A stretch of DNA of 40,861 nucleotides, taken from contig JBGVCU010000054.1 in the NCBI GenBank assembly GCA_045119035.1, positions 1 through 40,861 on the forward strand, written 5' to 3'. The notes beneath the pieces were generated by a model. That model searched no databases. It was not told the origin of the DNA and saw only the letters and a program-made list of their open reading frames with translations. A program made the position numbers and the translations under genes. This DNA is from CAYVQA01 sp045119035 (lineage in GTDB: Bacteria > Bacillota_I > Bacilli_A > ML615J-28 > CAG-313). Positions 1-8,185 of this stretch are shown here, in pieces. Every line of letters begins with the position of its first letter. Position 1 is the first letter of the stretch.

Positions 1-37
1 TCTTGATTTCATGAGGAATTCGTGATATAATAACCAT
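1..37 (-). CDS. Start of an unidentified leftward gene (partial)
   Basis: Only the first 12 codons are in the window, starting with ATG at 37-35 and reading MVIISRIPHEIK. An AAAGGAT ribosome binding site lies about 9 bases upstream and a consensus promoter lies at 80-108, so the start is well supported even though the product cannot be identified from so few residues. The gene runs off the left edge. Confidence 0.6.
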   Translation of the reverse strand, partial: MVIISRIPHEIK

Positions 38-100
38 AGATCTAAATCCTTTCTGATAAGTTTTTTTGTGGTTATTAAAATTATATCAGGGTTTAGATCT
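38..100. repeat. Inverted repeat spanning promoter and ribosome binding site of the left-edge gene
   Basis: AGATCTAAA at 38-46 is repeated in inverted orientation at 92-100, with further imperfect pairing inside (CTGATA 53-58 against TATCAG 84-89). One arm lies in the -35/-10 spacer of the promoter and the other just upstream of the start codon, next to the Shine-Dalgarno sequence. The upstream arm would not be transcribed, so a paired DNA operator is more likely than an RNA hairpin. No regulator is identified. Confidence 0.45.
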
Positions 101-108
101 TTTTTCAA
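80..108 (-). promoter_or_regulatory. Sigma-A type promoter of the left-edge gene
   Basis: On the minus strand TTGAAA (108-103) and TATAAT (85-80) are separated by 17 bases. The transcript would start near 73 and reach the ATG at 37. Confidence 0.7.
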
Positions 109-170
109 TTATGAAAGTCTCACATCAATTGTAACACAACAGCATTTTTTTATATTTTTTATCAAAATTG

Positions 171-199
171 TTGCAATTTGTAGAAAAATGATATATAAT
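171..199 (+). promoter_or_regulatory. Promoter for the C-rich RNA / mnmM transcript
   Basis: TTGCAA (171-176) and TATAAT (194-199) are 17 bases apart. A second overlapping TATAAT lies at 199-204. Transcription is expected to begin near 206, directly at the first hairpin of the RNA below. Confidence 0.65.
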
Positions 200-205
200 A
201 TAATT

Positions 206-294
206 GCTCTGGCAGTGCTAGAGTATATCCCCTAAGAGAATAATAAAATATTCTCCCCTTCTTTGGAGCAACGTCCCCCCGTTGCTCTTTTTTT
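206..294 (+). ncRNA. Putative C-rich structured small RNA or attenuator leader
   Basis: About 90 bases without an ORF fold into three hairpins. The first is CTCTGGC/GCTAGAG (207-223). The second is GAGAATA/TATTCTC (236-255). The third is GAGCAACG/CGTTGCTC (266-287), followed by seven T, which is a strong intrinsic terminator. Unpaired C tracts lie between them: CCCC at 229-232, CCCC at 255-258 and six C at 275-280, mostly in the terminator loop. This design resembles trans-acting C-rich sRNAs of Firmicutes such as RsaE/RoxS and FsrA, which pair with Shine-Dalgarno sequences; no sequence homology to them is claimed. Alternatively it is a cis attenuator of mnmM, because the 5' GCTCT (206-210) could pair with GGAGC (265-269) and break the terminator. 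Confidence 0.6.
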
Positions 295-318
295 ATAAAA
301 TGTAATAGGAGTGTTATT

Positions 319-876
319 ATGTTTAAAATAGTTGAATTCAGTCATTTATTAATTAGAGAATATATTAGAAATTCAAATCTAAATTATATTCGTTGTTTAG
401 ATGCTACATGCGGTAATGGATACGATACAATCTATATGGCAGAATTATTAAAAGATAAAGGTCATGTAGATGCTTACGATATTCAAAAAGTAGCAATTGA
501 TAATACAAAAGAAAAATTAGATAGTTATAATATCAACAACGTAAATCTATTTAATCAATCTCATGATTTAATTAATCCATCTTTATATGATTTAGCAATA
601 TTTAATTTAGGTTATTTACCTAATGCTGATAAAACAATAACTACAAAACATGATATATCTTTAAAAGCTATAAAACTTCTTACAGAAGAAATATTAAACA
701 ATAAAGACTTAACTATAATCATTTGTGTATATCCTGGACATCCAGAAGGAAAATTAGAATCTTTATATATTGATGAATATGTATTAACTTTATCATCTAG
801 CAAATACTTAGTTACTAAATATCAAAATTATAATAGACCACAATCTCCATATATCATCACTATAAGTAAAAATTAA
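319..876 (+). CDS. mnmM: tRNA 5-(aminomethyl)-2-thiouridine methyltransferase MnmM (YtqB family)
   Basis: A 185-residue class I SAM-dependent methyltransferase, full length for the YtqB/MnmM family, which in Gram-positive bacteria carries out the last methylation that makes mnm5s2U at the wobble base of certain tRNAs. The SAM-binding motif I is DATCGNGYDT (residues 28-37), followed by the acidic residue of strand 2 (AYDI). Family hallmarks NLGYLP (96-101), YPGHPEG (138-144) and the C-terminal YNRPQSPYI (171-179) are all present. ATG at 319 follows AGGAGTG with good spacing. It lies downstream of the C-rich RNA terminator, so expression needs read-through or an antiterminated leader, or another start site that I do not see. 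It converges on the M13 peptidase gene across a shared terminator. Confidence 0.88.
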   Translation: MFKIVEFSHLLIREYIRNSNLNYIRCLDATCGNGYDTIYMAELLKDKGHVDAYDIQKVAIDNTKEKLDSYNINNVNLFNQSHDLINPSLYDLAIFNLGYLPNADKTITTKHDISLKAIKLLTEEILNNKDLTIIICVYPGHPEGKLESLYIDEYVLTLSSSKYLVTKYQNYNRPQSPYIITISKN

Positions 877-905
877 AAGACTGTTGAATTAACAACAGTC
901 TTTTT
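875..905. terminator. Bidirectional terminator between mnmM and pepO
   Basis: GACTGTTG (879-886) pairs with CAACAGTC (893-900) around a six-base loop, with AAAA before and TTTTT after. It can serve both convergent genes. Confidence 0.85.
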
Positions 906-907
906 AA

Positions 908-2806
908 CTACCAAATAACTACACGTTTATTAGGAGCAATATACATTTTATCAGTCTTTTTAACGTTGAATGTTTGATACCATTCAGGGAAATTACGAGG
1001 AGTAATATTTGCTCTTAAAACAGCTGGACCGTGAACATCAACTTTTAGTAATAATTGTTCATATTCAGGTTTTGCTTTTGTACACCAAACTCTAGCCCAG
1101 TTCATGAAATATTCTTCATAAGAAACATTTTCTGTTTTACCCATAATTTCTAAAGTAACAGCCATACCACCATTATCAGCAATATTTTCTGAAACAATAA
1201 ATTTACCATTAACTTTTCCTTGAGGTAATTCAATACCATCAAATTGTTTAACCATTGCTTTAATTCTAGCATTGAATTTTTTCATATCTTCTTTTGTCCA
1301 CCAGTTATTTAAGTTACCATTTTCATCGCATTTTGCTCCATTGCTGTCAAATGCGTGAGAAATTTCATGACCAATAACCGCTCCAATACCACCTAAATTT
1401 TCGCTTCTTGTTTGTTTAATTGAATAGAAAGGTGCTTGAAGAATTGCTGCAGGGAAAGTAATATCATTAGAAGTAGGGTTGTAACATGCATTTACCATAT
1501 GTCCAGGCATTGGCCATTCAGTATGATCTACTTCTTCATGTAATTTAGAAAGGTTATCTAATAATCTAATTCTTCCTAATTGACAAACAGCATCAAATAA
1601 AGAATCATTAGGATCAAATACTAAACTATCATAGATCGGTCTAACTTCATCAGGATACCCCATTTTAACTTTCATTGTAGAAAGTTTCAAAATAGCTTTT
1701 TGTTTAGTTGAATCTTCTAAAATATCATTTCTTAAAATACGATCTTTATATGTATCAATAATTTGATATACAATTTCAATAATATCTTTTTTAGCTTCTT
1801 CACCAAAGAATTTTTCTCCATAATATAATCCTACTGGTTCTGAATATAATCCAGATGCTAAGTTGTATCCAAATTTATCAATTGGAGTTACAGCAGGAAT
1901 ACCAGATAATGCACGATAATACATACTTCCTACTTCACGAAGTTCTTCACTTAATAATGAACATGAATTAATTAAACCAGTAACATATGCCCAGTGTTTA
2001 TATAATTCTAATGTATCATCATTCATAACTTCTTTAAATGCTTTAAAGAAACGTGGTTCTGTAACAATAACAACTTCAGGTAAATCTTTAAATAAATCTA
2101 CTAAAACTTGTTTTAAATCAAGTGGTTTTACCATATTAGCTACACGTGAAGTTTTCATTGGATTATACATTTTTGTATATTCACTCCACTCTTCACGGCT
2201 TTTTACAAGCTTAGATAAAATATCATCAAAAGCAATTGTATCTTGTAAATATTTAGCTTGATCTTCTGGTGATAAATCTGTTTGAGCTAAAATCATTTGT
2301 GCCATTTGAACCCACATACCTAAAATAGCTGCCTTTTGTTGAGCCATTTCTTCTTTATAGTAAGCTGTATCAGGTAAGATTACTCCTGGACCTTGAATAT
2401 ATAATTTATGATGGAAAGTATCTTTCATATCAACTTCTACACCAAAATCAATTGGTACAGGGATTTTTCTTAATAATAATTCTTTCATTAATCTAGACAA
2501 ATCTTTATAAGAATGAATTTCATTTAAGATTGCTAAATTATCAAGAGCAGGTTTAATACCGTGTTTTGCTTTTCTTTCTTTATCTGTAGCAAGACGATAT
2601 AACTCACAAGCTCTTTTTAAATGATCATTGTAGTAATCTTCTGTTTCACACATATTACTAATTTCTTTGATCATTAATTCTTCTACTTCTGTAGCAAGCG
2701 TATTAAATCCCCCTGTTGCAGGCATATCATCAGGAATTACTAATGAATCTAATTTTTCTCTATTTACATATTCAAATAAATCATCTTGAATTCTAACTTT
2801 TTCCAT
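908..2806 (-). CDS. pepO: M13 family metallopeptidase (PepO-like oligoendopeptidase)
   Basis: 632 residues, about the length of lactococcal PepO, a zinc endopeptidase that cuts oligopeptides. The zinc site is HEISH (480-484) with the third ligand in SENIAD (E540, D544). Upstream is the M13 substrate-binding strand NACYNPTSNDITFP, and downstream H592 and R598 in VHGPAVLR. The protein ends in VIW, matching the short C-terminal aromatic tail of the family. There is no signal peptide or membrane segment, so it should be cytoplasmic, unlike the membrane-anchored neprilysins. It is the last gene of the leftward operon, 13 bases after rnhB, with AGGAG before the ATG and a terminator directly behind the TAG stop. 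A role in peptide utilisation is inferred. Confidence 0.9.
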   Translation of the reverse strand: MEKVRIQDDLFEYVNREKLDSLVIPDDMPATGGFNTLATEVEELMIKEISNMCETEDYYNDHLKRACELYRLATDKERKAKHGIKPALDNLAILNEIHSYKDLSRLMKELLLRKIPVPIDFGVEVDMKDTFHHKLYIQGPGVILPDTAYYKEEMAQQKAAILGMWVQMAQMILAQTDLSPEDQAKYLQDTIAFDDILSKLVKSREEWSEYTKMYNPMKTSRVANMVKPLDLKQVLVDLFKDLPEVVIVTEPRFFKAFKEVMNDDTLELYKHWAYVTGLINSCSLLSEELREVGSMYYRALSGIPAVTPIDKFGYNLASGLYSEPVGLYYGEKFFGEEAKKDIIEIVYQIIDTYKDRILRNDILEDSTKQKAILKLSTMKVKMGYPDEVRPIYDSLVFDPNDSLFDAVCQLGRIRLLDNLSKLHEEVDHTEWPMPGHMVNACYNPTSNDITFPAAILQAPFYSIKQTRSENLGGIGAVIGHEISHAFDSNGAKCDENGNLNNWWTKEDMKKFNARIKAMVKQFDGIELPQGKVNGKFIVSENIADNGGMAVTLEIMGKTENVSYEEYFMNWARVWCTKAKPEYEQLLLKVDVHGPAVLRANITPRNFPEWYQTFNVKKTDKMYIAPNKRVVIW

Positions 2807-2819
2807 AACTTTTCTCCTC

Positions 2820-3470
2820 TTAAAATAATGTTAGTTGTTTTGCAAGTCGCTTTTTTACAGGACCAAATGAACGACGATGTTCATCAAGCACTCCATATTT
2901 TTCTAAAGCTTCAAAATGTTGCTTAGTTGGATATCCTTTATTTTTATCAAATTGATATAAGGGATATTTTTTTGCAAGTTCATCCATATATAAATCTCTT
3001 GCAACCTTTGCAATAATACTTGCACAACCAACAGAATAACTTCTTAAATCACCTTTAATAATTGATAAATTTACAATATTATCAATATCAAGTTTCATAC
3101 AATCAGAAATAATTGCATCAGGTTTAATTTTTAAATTCTTAATTGCATTAGTCATTGCAAGTCTACTTGCTTCTAAAATATTAATTTCATCAATTGTTTT
3201 AGAATCAATAAAACAAATATCATAACTTAATGCTTTTTCTTTAATTAATTTATCTAATTCATTACGTTTTTTTAAAGATAATTTCTTAGAATCAGTAACA
3301 CCTTCAATAATATCATCTAAAGGCATTATAACTGCTGCAGCAACAACAGGACCAATTAATGGACCACGCCCTACTTCATCAGTTCCGCAAATATAAATAA
3401 AGCCTTCATTTTGCAGTTGATGTTCAAACTCTAAATTATCAATATCTTCTTTATTAAATTGTTGCTTCAT
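2820..3470 (-). CDS. rnhB: Ribonuclease HII
   Basis: 216 residues. RNase HII cleaves the RNA strand of RNA-DNA hybrids and starts removal of misincorporated ribonucleotides. The catalytic carboxylates are visible: D31-E32 in GTDEVGRGPLIGPVVAAA, D123 in ISDCMKL, and D159 at the end of SIIAKVARD; the DSKKLS motif is also intact. Its start codon lies inside the 3' end of rbgA, a 17-base overlap, so translation is probably coupled. The rbgA-rnhB pair is a standard neighbourhood in Bacilli. Nothing is missing from the family pattern. Confidence 0.95.
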   Translation of the reverse strand: MKQQFNKEDIDNLEFEHQLQNEGFIYICGTDEVGRGPLIGPVVAAAVIMPLDDIIEGVTDSKKLSLKKRNELDKLIKEKALSYDICFIDSKTIDEINILEASRLAMTNAIKNLKIKPDAIISDCMKLDIDNIVNLSIIKGDLRSYSVGCASIIAKVARDLYMDELAKKYPLYQFDKNKGYPTKQHFEALEKYGVLDEHRRSFGPVKKRLAKQLTLF

Positions 3471-4317
3471 CTATTTCACCAACAATATCAAATGTAATTG
3501 GACCAAACGCTAAATGTCTTATATCTTGTAAAATTAACGTTGCTGTTCTGTTTAAATCGACTTCTTTATTTTGTAAATAAAATTTTAAACTATGACCAAC
3601 TTGATGTAAAATACCTTCAGGATCACTATCAAGATTATCTAATTTATAATGATTCATTAAGACATCTGGATAATGTTTACTTAAAAAAGCAAGTCCATAT
3701 ATTGCAATATCTGTAATTCTTAAAATATCATCTTTAATTGAACCAATAATAGCTAAGTTATAACCAATTTTTTGTGTTTCAAATTTAGGCCATAATACCC
3801 CTGGAGTATCAAGTAACTCGACACTATCACTAATTCTAATCCATTGTTGAACTTTTGTAACACCTGGTTTATTTCCAACATTTGCTACTTTTTTCTTAAC
3901 AAGAGAATTAATGAAGGTAGATTTACCAACATTAGGAATACCAACAACCATCGTTCTTACCGCTTTTGATTTTAAACCTTTTGCAGCATCTTTTTTTCTT
4001 TTAGGTTCCATCATTTTATCAATAGTTTTTAATGTATCTTTTATACATTTACTATCTTTACTATTAATTGCAATGGCTTCATTATTGTTTTTACGATAAT
4101 ATTCAAGCCATTTTTTTGTTTCATCTGGATTTGCCATATCCGATTTTGTAAGAATATATAAAACTAATTTATTCTTAACTTTTTCTTTTAACAAAGGATT
4201 AAATGATGACATCGGAATTCTAGCATCAAGTAATACAATAATTAAATCAACTAATTTTGTTTTTTCTTCTATTTCACGTATGGCTTTTGCCATATGACCT
4301 GGATACCATTGAATCAT
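3454..4317 (-). CDS. rbgA: Ribosome biogenesis GTPase RbgA (YlqF)
   Basis: 287 residues with the circularly permuted GTPase order typical of RbgA/YlqF: G4 TKSD (57-60) comes first, then G1 GIPNVGKST (126-134), the G2 threonine in the PGVT stretch, and G3 DTPG (170-173). The N-terminus MIQWYPGHMAKA is diagnostic. RbgA acts in late assembly of the 50S subunit. The start ATG overlaps the stop of the signal peptidase gene (TAATG), and its ribosome binding site GGAGG is inside that gene's last codons. Confidence 0.95.
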   Translation of the reverse strand: MIQWYPGHMAKAIREIEEKTKLVDLIIVLLDARIPMSSFNPLLKEKVKNKLVLYILTKSDMANPDETKKWLEYYRKNNNEAIAINSKDSKCIKDTLKTIDKMMEPKRKKDAAKGLKSKAVRTMVVGIPNVGKSTFINSLVKKKVANVGNKPGVTKVQQWIRISDSVELLDTPGVLWPKFETQKIGYNLAIIGSIKDDILRITDIAIYGLAFLSKHYPDVLMNHYKLDNLDSDPEGILHQVGHSLKFYLQNKEVDLNRTATLILQDIRHLAFGPITFDIVGEIDEATI

Positions 4318-5231
4318 TAGATCTTCCTCCAGTCAAATATAAATTTGCCAATTCTGTATTTTACTACACCTAGCATATCTAATTCATTTATTAAACCTAT
4401 ACTTCTAGAATCTGTTGAATTTCTTCTATTATCACCTAAAACAAAGTAATAACCTTCAGGAATAACTTCACTTGATTGAATCACATTAAAACGATCCACA
4501 TAATAAAAGATTACAGTTCCATCAGCTAAAATATCTAATCCGCGATTATAAAAATAATCTAATTTTTTAAAATCATCTATTCTGAAATTTCTATAACTCA
4601 AATCAGAATAATATGACTGGTTATATTCTTCACCATTAATATAAATAACAATTTCATTATGTATTTCTAATATTTTAATTCTATCACCAGGTGTACCAAT
4701 TACACGTTTAATATATAATTCTTCATTAATAACATTGAAATTATGTCTTTCATTTACATCAATAACAACAATATCATTTCTTTTAAATTCATCTTCATAA
4801 AATAAAATTACATTTTCTTCATTTTGTAAAGTTGGATTCATCGATGTACCATCAACAGTTGCTAAAGTAAACCAATAACTAATAATAAACGTAGAAACAC
4901 AAATACAAACAGGTATAACTACTAATAAATCAAATATAGAAAATATTTTTTTCTTGATATTTAAGCTTAATTTTAACGCTTTTTCTTTTTTAAATGCAAC
5001 TAGTATTAAATATACTCCACCTAATAATGGAAAAATACTAGAAATAATCATGATGATATTATAGACTAAATGTAAATTAAATGTAGAAAATATTATTTTC
5101 TTAGGAATTAAAAACATTACTAAATAAATAATAATACACATTAAATAGATGAGTAAATTGATTAGTAATTTTTTATTAAATTCTTTTTCTTCTAAAGACT
5201 CATCAACTATTGTTTCTTTTATTTCTTCCAT
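4317..5231 (-). CDS. Type I signal peptidase
   Basis: 304 residues, S26 family. Three membrane helices precede the catalytic domain (about 22-44, 54-80 and 98-122), more than the single anchor usual in Gram-positive SipS proteins. The catalytic serine is S130 in DGTSMNPT and the general base lysine is K175 in YIKRVIG; the conserved box GDNRRNSTDSR is at 266-276. It removes signal peptides from Sec substrates, which in this window would include the secreted protein at 22828 (the lipoprotein at 27359 would need signal peptidase II). It sits between ftsK (22-base gap) and rbgA (overlap). Start: ATG after GGAGGTGATATT. Confidence 0.92.
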   Translation of the reverse strand: MEEIKETIVDESLEEKEFNKKLLINLLIYLMCIIIYLVMFLIPKKIIFSTFNLHLVYNIIMIISSIFPLLGGVYLILVAFKKEKALKLSLNIKKKIFSIFDLLVVIPVCICVSTFIISYWFTLATVDGTSMNPTLQNEENVILFYEDEFKRNDIVVIDVNERHNFNVINEELYIKRVIGTPGDRIKILEIHNEIVIYINGEEYNQSYYSDLSYRNFRIDDFKKLDYFYNRGLDILADGTVIFYYVDRFNVIQSSEVIPEGYYFVLGDNRRNSTDSRSIGLINELDMLGVVKYRIGKFIFDWRKI

Positions 5232-5253
5232 AATATCACCTCCTATTTATAAA

Positions 5254-7218
5254 TTAAATTAAACCTTCTTCTTCTAAAATCTCTTCTAATGTCTGCATAC
5301 CTACAAGTACTTGACGAGGTTTACCTTTTACTGCTGGACTTAGAATACCTAATTTTTCCATTTGTAAGAAGATTTTATTTGCTCTTGGATATCCCATTTT
5401 AAAATGTAATAAAGCTTGTTGGTTAGATCCAGTGTCATTTTCTACACAGAATCTAGCAACTTCTGGTAACATTTCATCATAAGCATCTTCATCAGATAAT
5501 TGATTATATTTACCACCTTCACTACGACGAATATCTTCTAAATCTACAATATAGTTTTCACCATATGTATTTCTAATTTTATTAACAATTGATGTAATTT
5601 CTCCATCATCATCACTAATGAAAGCTGCTTGAATACGATCAGCTTCGCTTCCAGCATATTTTAATAATAAGTCTCCACGACCAACAAGTTTTTCTGCTCC
5701 ACTTGAACCAAGAATAATTTTTGAATCATCAAATGAAGATGTCTTGAAGGCAAATCTTGTATCGAAGTTTGCTTTAATTTCCCCATTAATTACACTACTA
5801 GATGGTCTTTGAGCAGCTAAGATTAAATGAATTCCACATGCTCTTGCTTTAGAGGCAAGACGTTGAATTGATTTTTCAACATCAGCTCCTGCATTAATAA
5901 TCCAGTCACTGAATTCATCCATTACAACAACTAAATAAGGTACAATATCTTTCCCTTCTTCTTTTAATAATCTATTAATAGCAGGTAAACTTCTTGCACC
6001 ATATAAACCTAATAATTCATAACGACGTTCCATTTCATTAACAATCCAATTCATTACACCTTTGAAATCTTCAAAATCTGTAATAACAGGCATTGCTAAA
6101 TGAGGAATACCTTTATATGTACTAAGTTCAACAAGCTTTGGATCAATTAAAATTAGTTTTAAATAATCCGGACTGCATCTATATAATAAACTTAAAATAA
6201 TTGTATTTAAAGAAACACTTTTACCAGATTTTGTTGTTCCAGCAATTAAACAATGTGGCATTTCTGTAATATCTACAAATACTTTTTTACCAGTAACATC
6301 TAAACCAACTGCAATCGGTAACTTACCTTCATATTCTTTAAATTCTTTAGAATTAATTAAATCACCTAGTAAAACTGTTTTTCTTTTTCTATTTGGAACT
6401 TCAATTCCCGCATATGGAGTATTAGGAACTTGAGAAATAAAACGAATATTATTATCCTTTGGTAAAGCAAGTGCAAGTTGAATATTATCTTCTAACTTAG
6501 AAATATTATTAACATGAACACCAGGAGCAAGCTTAATCAAAAATTGAGTAACTGTAGGTCCAACAATTTTCCCAACAACTTCAGCTTTAACTTGGAAATC
6601 AATAAATGTTTGGTTAATAATTTGTTCTTGATGCTTTAACCATTCTTCATCATCTAATGTTGCACTTTTACTAACAGGTAAATCATTTACAGAAGGTAAA
6701 TGATATTGTCTTCTACGAGTATGTCTTACAGGTTCTACAGGTTTTGTAGTTTCTTTTACTAAAGTATCTACAAAAGGTGTTTCATAAGAAATTTCTTCAG
6801 TAAATTCTTTTTCACTTTCATCAACATATTCTTCATCAAATTCTTCTTCTTGATATTTTTCATACTCTTCATAATCTTCTTCTATAGCAGGATTTGCATA
6901 AAGAGAAGTATTATAAGTTTCTTTCTTTATTTTTTCACTATTATCAATAACAAGAGGTTTGTCTTTACCTTCACCAACAGAAATTAAGCTTAAATCAATT
7001 GTATTTTTTCCTTTAAGGAAATCATATTGTTTTGGATTACCTCTACTATTATCAATAATATAAATTTTATTTTGGTGTTTACCACTTGGAGAAACAAAAT
7101 AACTCTCAGGTTGCTTAGGTTTTTCTATAACTTTTTCTTCATTTACATTTTTTGTTTCTTCTACTTTTTTGTCACGATTAATCGTAGCCACAAAAAAATC
7201 ACGTCTTTTGTTATCCAT
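5254..7218 (-). CDS. FtsK/SpoIIIE-type DNA translocase lacking membrane segments
   Basis: 654 residues. The motor is complete: Walker A GTTKSGKS (327-334), Walker B VVVMDEFSD (D434, E435), the RecA-like core to about 550, and a C-terminal winged-helix gamma domain (about 575-645) that in FtsK/SpoIIIE reads polar DNA signals. FtsK pumps DNA through the closing septum. The N-terminus has no transmembrane helices at all: residues 1-190 are hydrophilic, with an acidic stretch at 110-145, where most family members have four membrane helices. The upstream gene, 8 bases away, encodes a membrane protein that might supply the anchor. Start ATG follows AGGAGG. Confidence 0.9.
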   Translation of the reverse strand: MDNKRRDFFVATINRDKKVEETKNVNEEKVIEKPKQPESYFVSPSGKHQNKIYIIDNSRGNPKQYDFLKGKNTIDLSLISVGEGKDKPLVIDNSEKIKKETYNTSLYANPAIEEDYEEYEKYQEEEFDEEYVDESEKEFTEEISYETPFVDTLVKETTKPVEPVRHTRRRQYHLPSVNDLPVSKSATLDDEEWLKHQEQIINQTFIDFQVKAEVVGKIVGPTVTQFLIKLAPGVHVNNISKLEDNIQLALALPKDNNIRFISQVPNTPYAGIEVPNRKRKTVLLGDLINSKEFKEYEGKLPIAVGLDVTGKKVFVDITEMPHCLIAGTTKSGKSVSLNTIILSLLYRCSPDYLKLILIDPKLVELSTYKGIPHLAMPVITDFEDFKGVMNWIVNEMERRYELLGLYGARSLPAINRLLKEEGKDIVPYLVVVMDEFSDWIINAGADVEKSIQRLASKARACGIHLILAAQRPSSSVINGEIKANFDTRFAFKTSSFDDSKIILGSSGAEKLVGRGDLLLKYAGSEADRIQAAFISDDDGEITSIVNKIRNTYGENYIVDLEDIRRSEGGKYNQLSDEDAYDEMLPEVARFCVENDTGSNQQALLHFKMGYPRANKIFLQMEKLGILSPAVKGKPRQVLVGMQTLEEILEEEGLI

Positions 7219-7226
7219 AATTCCTC

Positions 7227-8021
7227 CTACATTTCTCTTTCAATTTCATTTAAAGCTTCATTAATTTCTTTTTCATTTAAAATTCTTTCTTCATTAAATA
7301 AACTTTTACTATATGCTTTATTAGTTTCATCAGAAACAATATCTAAAACAAGTAAAAAGATTCTATTTAATGTGAAAGTTAAACTTGTATTTATTACAAC
7401 TTTTTTAATCCAATAAATAGGATTAGCATAGTTAATAACTGTCATAATTGATTGGAAAACTTTTTTTGTTTTTGAAGACGTAGCAACTTTAACAATTTTG
7501 TTTTCTTCAATTTTCTTTTTAGTGTCAATAATTCTAAATATTTGACTAATAGTCATTTTTCTAAAAATCTTAAGAACTGGTTTAGAAAAAATTCCGTCTA
7601 ATCGATTTGACAAATAATTTAACAAATGAATTAATTCTTCAATTGATAATTCATAAATTGGATATTTAGAATTTGGATAATAATTTGAAGCAACAGTATT
7701 AGCTACATTATAGATTGCTTCTCCAAACATATCCGTTTTTTCTTTCATCGATAAACCTTCAGTATCAGTGATAAAATCTTTTTTAATATCAGAAAGCTTT
7801 TCTTTTAATAACCCTTCATTTTCGAAGCTTAATTCTTTAATTTCTGAGCTTTTTGTTTTCTTTAAACTAGCTAAGAAAATAACTACATATAAACAAACAG
7901 AAATAATAAAACCAACCAAAATACCTGTTAATAAAATAAACAAACTTGCCCATGAAAATTCACTAGTAAAGCTTTTAAATATATCTGTAAAAAAATTATC
8001 AACAGAAAAAACTTTTAGCAT
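7227..8021 (-). CDS. Membrane protein of unknown function, possible partner of the FtsK motor
   Basis: 264 residues, not recognised. One strong membrane helix lies near the N-terminus (about 23-52), followed by a charged helical segment and a cytoplasmic-looking part. A second moderately hydrophobic stretch is at about 190-232 (INYANPIYWIKK, then NTSLTF to VLDIV), which could be membrane-associated. The C-terminus is acidic and helical. It is the first gene of the leftward operon and is 8 bases upstream of a FtsK motor that lacks its own membrane domain; a structural link is inferred only from position. Start ATG after GGAAG. Confidence 0.7.
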   Translation of the reverse strand: MLKVFSVDNFFTDIFKSFTSEFSWASLFILLTGILVGFIISVCLYVVIFLASLKKTKSSEIKELSFENEGLLKEKLSDIKKDFITDTEGLSMKEKTDMFGEAIYNVANTVASNYYPNSKYPIYELSIEELIHLLNYLSNRLDGIFSKPVLKIFRKMTISQIFRIIDTKKKIEENKIVKVATSSKTKKVFQSIMTVINYANPIYWIKKVVINTSLTFTLNRIFLLVLDIVSDETNKAYSKSLFNEERILNEKEINEALNEIEREM

Positions 8022-8054
8022 CTTTATTACTTCCTTTCCTATAAACCTTAACTA

Positions 8055-8083
8055 ATTATACTATTTTTTTTGAATTTTTGCAC
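8055..8083 (-). promoter_or_regulatory. Probable promoter of the ftsK-lep-rbgA-rnhB-pepO operon
   Basis: TATAAT on the minus strand at 8060-8055 is clear. The -35 at 17 bases (GTGCAA) is weak. No better promoter is seen upstream of the six leftward genes. Confidence 0.45.
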
Positions 8084-8128
8084 CGTAAATGCCTATATTT
8101 AATTTGTATGATTTTTCAATTAATTTTC

Positions 8129-8157
8129 TTGCAAAAAAATCAATTTTTATGTATAAT
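8129..8157 (+). promoter_or_regulatory. Sigma-A promoter of the HAD phosphatase gene
   Basis: TTGCAA (8129-8134), a 17-base spacer and TATAAT (8152-8157). The leader is short, about 20-25 bases to the ribosome binding site. Confidence 0.75.
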
Positions 8158-8185
8158 TAAGTATCTAAAATTAAAGGAGGTATCT

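Noticed and set aside
8078..8185. N-terminal extension of the HAD phosphatase from a TTG at 8078
   Set aside because: The stretch contains the promoter (8129-8157) and has no ribosome binding site at the TTG, while ATG 8186 follows AAAGGAGG.
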